Assembly (NCBI GenBank): GCA_003164305.1
Contig: PLSZ01000564.1
Coordinates: forward strand, 19,137-35,248
Length of the DNA stretch: 16,112 nucleotides
DNA from: Acetobacteraceae bacterium
GTDB taxonomy: Bacteria; Pseudomonadota; Alphaproteobacteria; Acetobacterales; Acetobacteraceae
Reading direction: 5' to 3'
Part shown: positions 6,935-13,938 of the stretch, in pieces
How positions within the stretch are numbered: the first letter of the stretch is position 1
Layout: each line of letters opens with the position of its first letter
Program-made: the position numbers and the translations under genes
The notes under the pieces: generated by a model
The model's input: only the letters and a program-made list of their open reading frames with translations
What the model was told of the DNA's origin: nothing
The model's database searches: none

Positions 6935-9000
6935 TGGCGCAAGCGGTGGAGATCAGCCTCCAGGACGCTCTGGGACTTTTCCGGCGCGGACAGTTCGCCG
7001 ACGCCGAGCGTTTGTGTCAGGACATGGCGCGACAGCAGCCGGAGCATTTCGGCGCACTGCATCTACTCGGCATTATCGCTTTTCAAACCGGACGTACAAC
7101 CGACGCCGTCGTTTGGCTGCGGCGCACGACAGCGGCTCGACCGGATTCGGCGGACGCGCATGGCAACCTGGGGACCGCGTTGGCTGCCCTGGGAGAGTAC
7201 GCGGCCGCTTTAATAAGTTACGACACCGCGATCGCGCTGCGTCCCGACATCGCGGGCACGCTCTGCAATCGCGGCAACGTGCTGCGGAGCCTGGGCCGGC
7301 CCGAGGACGCGTTGCGCGATTACGACCGGGCGATCGCGCTGAGCCCAGGCCTCGCGCAAGCACACTACAACCGGGGCAACGCGCTGACGGCACTGCGGCG
7401 ATCCGAAGACGCGCTGGACAGCTTCGACCGCGCGGTGGAATTGCAGCCGGAGTTCGCGGAGGCGCACAACGCGCGCGGCCAGACGTTGCGGCGGTTAAGC
7501 CGTTACGACCTTGCATTGTCATCTTTTGACCTGGCCGTGGCGCTGAAACCGAATCTTCCGGACGCGCATAACAATCGGGGCAACGCGCTGCGCGATCTGG
7601 GCCGGCTGACCGAAGCTCTGGCGGGGTACGACCGTGCCATCGCGTTGCAGCCCGATTTGACCGAAGCGCATAATAACCGCGGCACCGTGCTGGACGATCT
7701 GGGGCGTCCGGCGGAGGCGTTGTTAAGTTATGACCGCGCGATCGCGCTCCGGCCGGAGTTTCCCGAGGCGCACAATAATCGCGGCAACGCTCTGGGCGGT
7801 CTCGGGCGCCATGAGGAAGCGTTGTCGTCCTACGGCAAGGCGCTCGCGCTCAATCCGGAGTACGCCGACGCGCATGACAATCTGGGAAGCGCGCGGGCCG
7901 GCCTGGGACACCCCGAAGCCGCGCTGCCGAGTTTTGACCGGGCGTTGAAGTTAGACCCGGAACGCGCCGACACACACGCCAATCGCGGCAACGCGTTGCG
8001 AGGACTGGGGCGCCATGAAGCAGCGCTGCGCAGCTACGCGGCCGCGCTGGCGCTCGATCCGGAGCACGCGGCGGCGCATTGGAACCAAAGCCTGTGCCAA
8101 CTCGCGATGGGGGAATACGAGAACGGCTGGAAATCCTTCGAATGGCGCTGGAAGTCGGAGATGTCCGGTGCGAAACGCGACCTTTCCGGACCGCCCTGGA
8201 CCGGCGAACCCAATGCCACCGTGTTTGTCCACGCCGAGCAAGGTCTGGGCGATATGCTGCAATTTTGTCGCTACGTCCCGCTGCTCGCGCGGCGCGCGCG
8301 GGTCATTCTGGAAGCGCCCCGGCCGTTGCTGCGATTGCTGTCCGGGCTGCGAGGCGTCGCGCGGATCGTCGCCGAGGGAGAGCCGCCGCCGGGTTACGAC
8401 GCGTGGATTCCGCTGATGAGCCTGCCGCTGGCTTTCGGCACCACGCTCGGGACCATTCCGGCCGCGATCCCCTATTTACACGCCGACGCGGAACGATCCG
8501 CGATGTGGGAGGCTCGCCTTGGCTCGTTGCCGGGCCGTAAGGTGGGGCTGGTCTGGGCTGGCTCGCCGCGGCATCAGCAGCCGCGTGCCAACCTGATCGA
8601 TCGGCGTCGTTCGATGCCGCTGTCGCACTACGCGCCATTGGCGGCGCTGCCCGGGATAAGCCTGATTTCGTTGCAAAAGGGCGATGCGTCGGGACAGACG
8701 CCGCCGGCCGGGATGCGACTGCACGATTGGACCAGCGAATTGCACGACTTCGCCGACACGGCGGCTTTGGTGGACGCGCTGGATCTGGTGATCAGCGTCG
8801 ATACCTCGGTGGTGCATCTGGCGGGTGCTCTGGGCAAGCCGGTCTGGGTGTTGAACCGGTACGATCAGTGTTGGCGTTGGTTGTGGGGGCGGACCGATAC
8901 GCCGTGGTATCCGACCGCCCGGTTGTTTCAACAAAGAACGCCGGGGTACTGGGCCGGGGTTATTTCAGACGTCGCCTATGCATTGCGGGCCGGCGAGTAA
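6934..9000 (+). CDS. TPR-repeat protein with C-terminal GT9-like glycosyltransferase domain
   Basis: 688 residues. The N-terminal part (about 7-410) is a solenoid of roughly eleven to twelve 34-residue TPR units; the first three are degenerate, the later ones near-identical in pattern (AHNNRGNALxxLGRxxEAL...YDRAIALxP). The C-terminal part (about 430-688) has HAEQGLGDMLQFCRY (about 434-448), VGLVWAGSP (about 537) and ISVDTSVVHLAGALGKPVWV (about 619-638), the pattern of the glycosyltransferase-9/heptosyltransferase-like domain often fused to TPRs. By family the TPR part binds a protein partner and the C-terminal domain transfers a sugar; donor and acceptor are unknown, and loss of catalysis cannot be excluded. 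No signal peptide or membrane segment is seen, so it is probably cytoplasmic. The start is GTG with a strong GGAGG. It lies between lexA and comEC and ends 8 bp from the convergent comEC stop. Confidence 0.9.
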   Translation: MAQAVEISLQDALGLFRRGQFADAERLCQDMARQQPEHFGALHLLGIIAFQTGRTTDAVVWLRRTTAARPDSADAHGNLGTALAALGEYAAALISYDTAIALRPDIAGTLCNRGNVLRSLGRPEDALRDYDRAIALSPGLAQAHYNRGNALTALRRSEDALDSFDRAVELQPEFAEAHNARGQTLRRLSRYDLALSSFDLAVALKPNLPDAHNNRGNALRDLGRLTEALAGYDRAIALQPDLTEAHNNRGTVLDDLGRPAEALLSYDRAIALRPEFPEAHNNRGNALGGLGRHEEALSSYGKALALNPEYADAHDNLGSARAGLGHPEAALPSFDRALKLDPERADTHANRGNALRGLGRHEAALRSYAAALALDPEHAAAHWNQSLCQLAMGEYENGWKSFEWRWKSEMSGAKRDLSGPPWTGEPNATVFVHAEQGLGDMLQFCRYVPLLARRARVILEAPRPLLRLLSGLRGVARIVAEGEPPPGYDAWIPLMSLPLAFGTTLGTIPAAIPYLHADAERSAMWEARLGSLPGRKVGLVWAGSPRHQQPRANLIDRRRSMPLSHYAPLAALPGISLISLQKGDASGQTPPAGMRLHDWTSELHDFADTAALVDALDLVISVDTSVVHLAGALGKPVWVLNRYDQCWRWLWGRTDTPWYPTARLFQQRTPGYWAGVISDVAYALRAGE
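7267..8082 (+). repeat. Eight in-frame 102-bp units encoding TPR repeats
   Basis: The segment encoding xNRGNALxxLG recurs at exactly 102-bp steps (7267, 7369, 7471, 7573, 7675, 7777, 7879, 7981) with no indels, and the period still fits at 8083 (the WNQS codons). Several copies share near-identical strings such as AATCGCGGCAACGC, so the DNA itself is repetitive and open to unequal recombination that would change the repeat number by whole TPRs. Confidence 0.85.
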
Positions 9001-9008
9001 GCGGGCGA

Positions 9009-11306
9009 TCACTCTTCGTCGCGGTTCCCACCGCGCTCCATCGACCCCGGGCGTGGTCTGGGCCTGGGCGGCGGCGGCACCCAGGGACGGTCGCCGCGTT
9101 CCTCGCGGTCGGTCAGCACGCGGGCGCCATGCGGTTCCAGCCAGATGGCCGCGGGCCCATCGCGCCAGACAGCGAACCGGTCCACCGGATGTGGCCCCGG
9201 CCAGGAACATACACCGCGCGCGGGTTCGGCGGAGATCAGGACGGCGGCTTCCTCGCAGCCCGCGGGTTTGGATGGGCCGCGCAGCAGGATCGCCGTCATG
9301 TCCTCCGGACGTGGACGGAACACGCAGGCGTCCCGCTCGCAATTGAACATCATCCTCCCCTCCCCTTCCACCACCGGTCCCTCACTGGGCAGCGCCGATG
9401 CGCGGGCAACGTCCCAGCGGGTGAACCACGCCTCCCTGATAAAGTCGGAGCCGCCGTGGGTTTGCCGCAGGAACACGCCTCGATCGGTGCGGAATCCGAT
9501 CAATGCGGCGTCCCCCGAAATCAGAATGTCGGGCGGCTGGTCAAACGCGGGAGACAGGATTCCCGCCAGGATCGCGGCGATGCCCAGTAAGCGAATCCAG
9601 GAACGCCAAAGCCCGAGCCAGGCGATGCCGCCCGACACCACCGCCAGTCCCCACCCCGGCATGTGTGGCACCGCGACCGTCGCGTCCGGCAGCCCGGCGG
9701 TGAACCTGGCCACCTCGATGATCAGCGCGGCTCCCCATCCCATCGGCACCAGCGCGATCCAATCCAACCCGAACGGCATCAACAGCAGCGCGATCATGCC
9801 CGCCGGCATGACCCAGAACGCGGCCAGCGGCACGGCGACCAGGTTGGACAGAACGTAATAGATTTGCACATGGCCGAAGTGGTACGCGCTGTACGGCAGC
9901 GACGCGGTGCCGGCGAGGGTGCTGGTCAGCGCCAATGCCGCCACGTACCACAGCAACCGCCGCGGCAAGGTCCGTCCGTACAGCCGGCGCAGCCAGGGCC
10001 GTAACGTTTCATAACCGGAAATCAACGCCAACACGGCCGAAAAGCTCATTTGAAACGATACGTTCGGCACTTCGTACGGCGCGATCAGCATCAGCGCGAT
10101 GCCGGCGAGGCCCAGTCCGCGGAGGGAAACGGGCTGCCGGCCGGCGAGGATCGCGAGGGTCAACAGGCAGGCCATCGCGAAGCTGCGCACGATGGGCACG
10201 TGCGCTCCCGTCAGCACCATGTAGGCGCCGCCCACGATCAGGGCGAACACGGCGGCGATCTGCTTCGCCGGCCAGAACAGGCTGGCGCGCTCCGACAACG
10301 CCAGCAGGATGCGCGCGGACCCCAGGGCGAATCCCATGACGATGCCGATGTGCAGGCCCGCGACCGCGAGCAGATGGGCCAGGCCGGAAGCACGGAACGC
10401 GGCATGATCCGCCTCGGGGATGCCGCGCGAGGCGCCGGTCAGCAACGTCACCGACACTGCCCCCGGCGCACCGGGTACCGCCGCGACGACGCGCCGGGCG
10501 ATGACCTCACGCAGCCATTGCACCCGCGCGCCGAACCGGCCCGGCGTCCCGTGGCCGGTGATTTGCAGGCTTCCCAGCGCATAGCCGGAGACACCAATGC
10601 CGGCGAAAAAGGCGTCCCGCTGGGTGTCCCAGCCGCCTGGCAAGGCCGGCGGAGGTGGTGCGCGCGCCATCGCCCTGACCCGGATCGTGTCGCCGGTTTC
10701 AACCGGGGTGTCGTCGCCGGCCGCCAGACGGATCCGCGCCATGCGGACGATATGTTGGGGGTCGATGGTGTTCGCGCGAACCCGGGACGGGCGCGCCGAG
10801 GGGCGCTCATCGGCGGTGAGCATCACGTCGCTGAGGATAATCCGGCGGCCGTATGACAGCATCTCGACCGCCTGGACGACACCGGTGGCCATCCTGGCAT
10901 GCCCGGGCAGATCGCCCTCGATTGGCGGTAGCCGGGCGGTGGCGAATTGCGCGGAGGCAAAACCCAGGGCGGCGAAACCGAGCGAAAAGCCGATCACGCG
11001 GGGCAGTTGGCGGTTGGGCGAACACAGCGCCGCCGCGAACCCGGCGCCCGCGAGTTTGGCGCCGACCCAGGCTGGCGGCTCGAAACGCAGACCATAATAT
11101 GTCAGCACGCCAACGCCCATGAACACGGGCAGCCAAAGCACGAAACGGCCCCGCTCGGCTTCCGCGATGTCGCCCAGAGCCTGGCCGGCCCGCGAGGACA
11201 GGACGCGGCGGACGGCCAATGTCAGCAGGTCGAGCAGACGCCGCGGCGCGCTCCATTGGCCACGGGCCCACCGGAGAGTGCTCCGCCTGGTGGTGAGCGT
11301 TCCCAT
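9009..11306 (-). CDS. comEC: ComEC/Rec2-family DNA-uptake channel protein
   Basis: 765-residue polytopic membrane protein. A basic N-terminus and first membrane segments (about 55-120) are followed by the soluble DUF4131/OB-like region (about 125-255) and the Competence domain (about 280-560). Diagnostic is LLTGASRGIPEADHAAFRAS followed by GLAHLLAVAGLHIG (residues 288-321). In naturally competent bacteria ComEC carries single-stranded DNA across the inner membrane. The C-terminal soluble part (about 590-765) shows no metallo-beta-lactamase HxHxDH motif and ends in a Pro/Arg-rich tail, so the nuclease-type domain is absent or degenerate. Competence is not implied by this gene alone. The start is ATG 11306-11304, without a clear ribosome site. 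It is convergent with the TPR gene and divergent from gltX. Confidence 0.95.
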   Translation of the reverse strand: MGTLTTRRSTLRWARGQWSAPRRLLDLLTLAVRRVLSSRAGQALGDIAEAERGRFVLWLPVFMGVGVLTYYGLRFEPPAWVGAKLAGAGFAAALCSPNRQLPRVIGFSLGFAALGFASAQFATARLPPIEGDLPGHARMATGVVQAVEMLSYGRRIILSDVMLTADERPSARPSRVRANTIDPQHIVRMARIRLAAGDDTPVETGDTIRVRAMARAPPPPALPGGWDTQRDAFFAGIGVSGYALGSLQITGHGTPGRFGARVQWLREVIARRVVAAVPGAPGAVSVTLLTGASRGIPEADHAAFRASGLAHLLAVAGLHIGIVMGFALGSARILLALSERASLFWPAKQIAAVFALIVGGAYMVLTGAHVPIVRSFAMACLLTLAILAGRQPVSLRGLGLAGIALMLIAPYEVPNVSFQMSFSAVLALISGYETLRPWLRRLYGRTLPRRLLWYVAALALTSTLAGTASLPYSAYHFGHVQIYYVLSNLVAVPLAAFWVMPAGMIALLLMPFGLDWIALVPMGWGAALIIEVARFTAGLPDATVAVPHMPGWGLAVVSGGIAWLGLWRSWIRLLGIAAILAGILSPAFDQPPDILISGDAALIGFRTDRGVFLRQTHGGSDFIREAWFTRWDVARASALPSEGPVVEGEGRMMFNCERDACVFRPRPEDMTAILLRGPSKPAGCEEAAVLISAEPARGVCSWPGPHPVDRFAVWRDGPAAIWLEPHGARVLTDREERGDRPWVPPPPRPRPRPGSMERGGNRDEE

Positions 11307-11532
11307 ATGCCGAAGGGTAAGGACCGGGCCTCAAGAAGCGGTTAACTTCAGGCGAGCCGCCGTTTCGGGCGAGGCGGAAATGGTTTAGAGTGTGGTACGA
11401 CGACGACGGAACGGAGTTGACGGGCGCGGGTCGGACTTTGCCTCGTTCGTCCGGATGCTGGCATGATTGAGGAGATGGTTTCGTTTTGCTCGCGCTGAAC
11501 ACCTGGTTGAGGCCGCATTGGATCGCCCACGC
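11307..11532. other. Divergent intergenic region between comEC and gltX
   Basis: 226 bp presumably holding both promoters. A TTGACG at 11417-11422 could be a -35 for gltX but has no matching -10. No SOS box, tRNA or terminator was seen. An 11-codon frame opening at ATG 11463 is not supported. Confidence 0.5.
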
Positions 11533-12930
11533 ATGACCATCCGCACACGATTCGCGCCGAGCCCCACCGGGTTGCTGCATATCGGCAACGCCCGGGTCGC
11601 GTTGTTCAATTACCTCTACACCCGCCACGTCGGCGGCAAATTCTTGCTGCGGATCGAGGACACCGACCGCGAGCGAAATACTGACGCGGCGACCCAGGCC
11701 ATTCTTGACGGCCTCGACTGGTTGGATCTGAGCCGCGACGAGCAGACCGTGTTCCAGTCCACCCGTCTCGCGCGGCATGTCGAGGTCGCGCATGAGTTAC
11801 TCGAGCGCGGCAACGCCTATTACTGCTATTGCAGCGCCGAGGAACTCAGGCAGATGCGCGAGCAGGCCGCCGCCGAGGGCCGCTCGCCGCGTTATGATGG
11901 CCGCTGGCGGGACCGCGATCCGAAAGAGGCGCCGGCCGGTGTCAAACCCGCGATACGGCTGAAGGCTCCGCGGGACGGCGAAACCGTCATCGACGACCTT
12001 ATTCAGGGCACGGTCCGGGTCGCGAACAGCGAACTTGACGACCTGATCATTTTGCGCGGGGATGGAACGCCAATCTATCAGCACGCGGTCGTCGTCGATG
12101 ACCACGACATGGCGATCACCGACGTCATCCGCGGCGACGATCATCTGACCAATACGTTCCGCCAGGTGCAAATCTACCAGGCGATGGGTTGGGATCCGCC
12201 TCGTTTCGCCCACGCGCCAATGATCCATGGGCCCGACGGGGCCAAGCTGTCCAAACGCCATGGCGCCCAGACGGTGACCGACTTCCGCGACCAGGGCTTC
12301 TTGCCGGAGGCCTTGTGCAACTACCTGTTGCGCCTCGGCTGGTCGCATGGCGACCTGGAGGTCGTGGACCGCGACGAAGCCATCCGCCTGTTCGACATCA
12401 GGGACGTGAACCGCGGGCCCTCGCGGATGGACTATGCCAAACTGACCAACCTGAACGGGATCTACATCCGCAAGGCGGACGACGACCGGTTGACGCACGA
12501 GGTCCTAAGACGCCTCGCGCATCGGCCTGACCTGGCCCTCGGCGCCATCGCGGCGGGGCGGATCCGGGCGCTGATGCCGCATCTGAAGGAACGGGCGAAG
12601 ACGTTGATCGAGCTCGCCGATTCGGCGGCGTTCCTGGCGCGGGTGGTGCCGCTGCCGATGGAACCGAAGGCAGCGGCGCAGTTGACGGCGGAGGCACGGC
12701 TGCTGCTGCGCGAGGTTGGCGAGGCACTGGCGGCGACGGATTTCTCGGTCGAGGCGCTGGACGCCGCCTTGCGCGCGGTCGCCGAGCGGTCCGGCCGGAA
12801 ACTGGGCCAGGTGGCTCAACCGCTGCGGGCGGCGTTGACCGGGTCCACGATCAGTCCTGGCATTGACGCGACATTGGCGGCCCTGGGGCGGGAGGAAGCG
12901 TTGGCCCGGATCGCGGCGGCGTCCACGTGA
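11533..12930 (+). CDS. gltX: Glutamate--tRNA ligase (GluRS)
   Basis: 465-residue class I aminoacyl-tRNA synthetase that charges tRNA-Glu with glutamate in the cytoplasm. The catalytic Rossmann fold begins TIRTRFAPSPTGLLHIGNAR, where His16-Ile-Gly-Asn19 is the HIGH-type signature. KLSKR at residues 238-242 is the KMSKS-type loop. The helical anticodon-binding region is about 320-465. ATG 11533 is chosen because it places the conserved TRFAPSPTG at residue 5; an in-frame TTG at 11467 would add 22 unrelated residues. Many Alphaproteobacteria carry two GluRS paralogues, one able to mischarge tRNA-Gln for the GatCAB pathway; which type this is cannot be settled by eye. gltA, a frequent downstream neighbour in this group, does not follow here. 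It ends 14 bp from the convergent protease-like gene. Confidence 0.96.
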   Translation: MTIRTRFAPSPTGLLHIGNARVALFNYLYTRHVGGKFLLRIEDTDRERNTDAATQAILDGLDWLDLSRDEQTVFQSTRLARHVEVAHELLERGNAYYCYCSAEELRQMREQAAAEGRSPRYDGRWRDRDPKEAPAGVKPAIRLKAPRDGETVIDDLIQGTVRVANSELDDLIILRGDGTPIYQHAVVVDDHDMAITDVIRGDDHLTNTFRQVQIYQAMGWDPPRFAHAPMIHGPDGAKLSKRHGAQTVTDFRDQGFLPEALCNYLLRLGWSHGDLEVVDRDEAIRLFDIRDVNRGPSRMDYAKLTNLNGIYIRKADDDRLTHEVLRRLAHRPDLALGAIAAGRIRALMPHLKERAKTLIELADSAAFLARVVPLPMEPKAAAQLTAEARLLLREVGEALAATDFSVEALDAALRAVAERSGRKLGQVAQPLRAALTGSTISPGIDATLAALGREEALARIAAAST

Positions 12931-12944
12931 ACGCCAGAAGGCGG

Positions 12945-13508
12945 TTATCCCAGTTTACGTCCCGCCAAATACACGAAGTTGGTCGCTATGGTAGGATCGG
13001 CGGCTCCACCATTGGGATTATACAACTCGCCTATGGCATTCTGTAGCAGTGTCTGCTGGGCCGTGCCCATTTCAGAAGCCTCATAAAACCCAAAGTTCGG
13101 TTCGAAAAACAGGACTTTGCCCGCGCCGTTGGCCGCGACAACCGCGGCATGGTTCTGCGCGCCGGGCGGTCCCAGCGCCGCGGACGGGGCCCCGGCGGCC
13201 TTGCCGCACCACAAACCGATACGGAAGATCTTGTTGGTGGTGATGGCAATCGCCCCATAGCCTTGAGCCTCCGCCCTAAACTTCGTCCCGGTTCTGTTCG
13301 ACAAATTCTTCGCTTTCGCCGCCTTCATAATACTCGTCGGGACGCAGGTGCGAGCGGCGGAAATCGCATCTTCGTAACTGCCTTTCGCCCAGATCGTCTT
13401 TTCCACATATTCGGACATGTAAAAGCACACGCCATTTTTTGAATATCCGAAATCACCGAGCCATAATGACTGGGGAATTTCCTTGAGCTTGCTCAGTAAA
13501 ATCGCCAT
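12945..13508 (-). CDS. Probable C58/YopT-like papain-fold cysteine protease
   Basis: 187 residues, not previously named with certainty. The pattern matches YopT/AvrPphB-type (MEROPS C58) proteases. GVCFYMSEYVEKTIW puts a cysteine (Cys28) at the head of a helix, NHAAVV gives His120, and VLFFEPNFGFYE places Glu136-Pro-Asn where C58 enzymes have FFDPNxG. The His-to-acid spacing is 16, the same as YopT H258-D274. The third catalytic residue would be Glu instead of Asp, so activity is uncertain. Known relatives are effectors or toxins cleaving host or target proteins; the target here is unknown. No signal peptide or membrane segment is seen. The start is ATG 13508-13506, preceded by AGGGG 9 bases upstream; an in-frame TTG at 13622 adds 38 unconvincing residues. 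By hand count G+C is about 56% over 540 bp, below the neighbours, suggesting acquisition by transfer. Confidence 0.65.
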   Translation of the reverse strand: MAILLSKLKEIPQSLWLGDFGYSKNGVCFYMSEYVEKTIWAKGSYEDAISAARTCVPTSIMKAAKAKNLSNRTGTKFRAEAQGYGAIAITTNKIFRIGLWCGKAAGAPSAALGPPGAQNHAAVVAANGAGKVLFFEPNFGFYEASEMGTAQQTLLQNAIGELYNPNGGAADPTIATNFVYLAGRKLG

Positions 13509-13938
13509 TTCGTTTCGCCCCTGGTCACGCGGCCGCAATGCTCGCGATCCATCTTTTCCGATTGGACAAGCCAAATGTTCATCCAATCCGTCAGTGTAGC
13601 CGAGAATGGTGAAAACACGCAATGGTCAGCGCGGGACCGTGGCGATAGTTCTTTCATGAGCCGATCGTTCCTGATCCAGGCAGGCGAATGCGTCCAGGTC
13701 CGCGGCCTTCCTGGTGGCCGCGGGCTCGCTGGCAAGGAGGCCCGCTCGGAACAACCAGGGTCCGAGGAGTGGCCTGCCGCGAACCGGCCGATGGCACAAG
13801 ACCATTCTGCACGGACAACAGCCAATGGAACCGATGCCGCATGAAACGTCGCGATGCCAGGCGACCACACGGCGGTGGCAACCGTGATACCCGAATACCC
13901 GCCTACGAATCGCCGCCTGACCCGCTAGTCTTCATTCG
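13509..13938. other. 430-bp intergenic region between protease-like gene and selD
   Basis: Open frames exist on both strands (for example 13493-13870 leftward and 13575-13844 rightward), but none shows a recognisable family, a convincing ribosome site or coding character. A GATTGGA/TCCAATC inverted repeat (7-bp arms, 13560-13566 and 13582-13588) lies about 50 bp upstream of the leftward protease-like gene and could be an operator or leader hairpin. Promoters of both divergent genes should be here, but none is clear. Confidence 0.5.

Noticed and set aside
8727..9590. Rightward frame spanning the TPR/comEC junction
   Set aside because: Out of frame with the TPR gene and antisense to comEC; Gly/Arg-rich with no motif or ribosome site.
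11467..11532. Extended gltX start at TTG 11467
   Set aside because: It would add 22 residues before TIRTRFAPSPTG, which normally begins GluRS; ATG 11533 fits the family.
13509..13622. N-terminal extension of the C58-like protein from the TTG at 13622
   Set aside because: The added residues lack family resemblance, TTG is a weak start, and ATG 13508 has an AGGGG element at suitable spacing.
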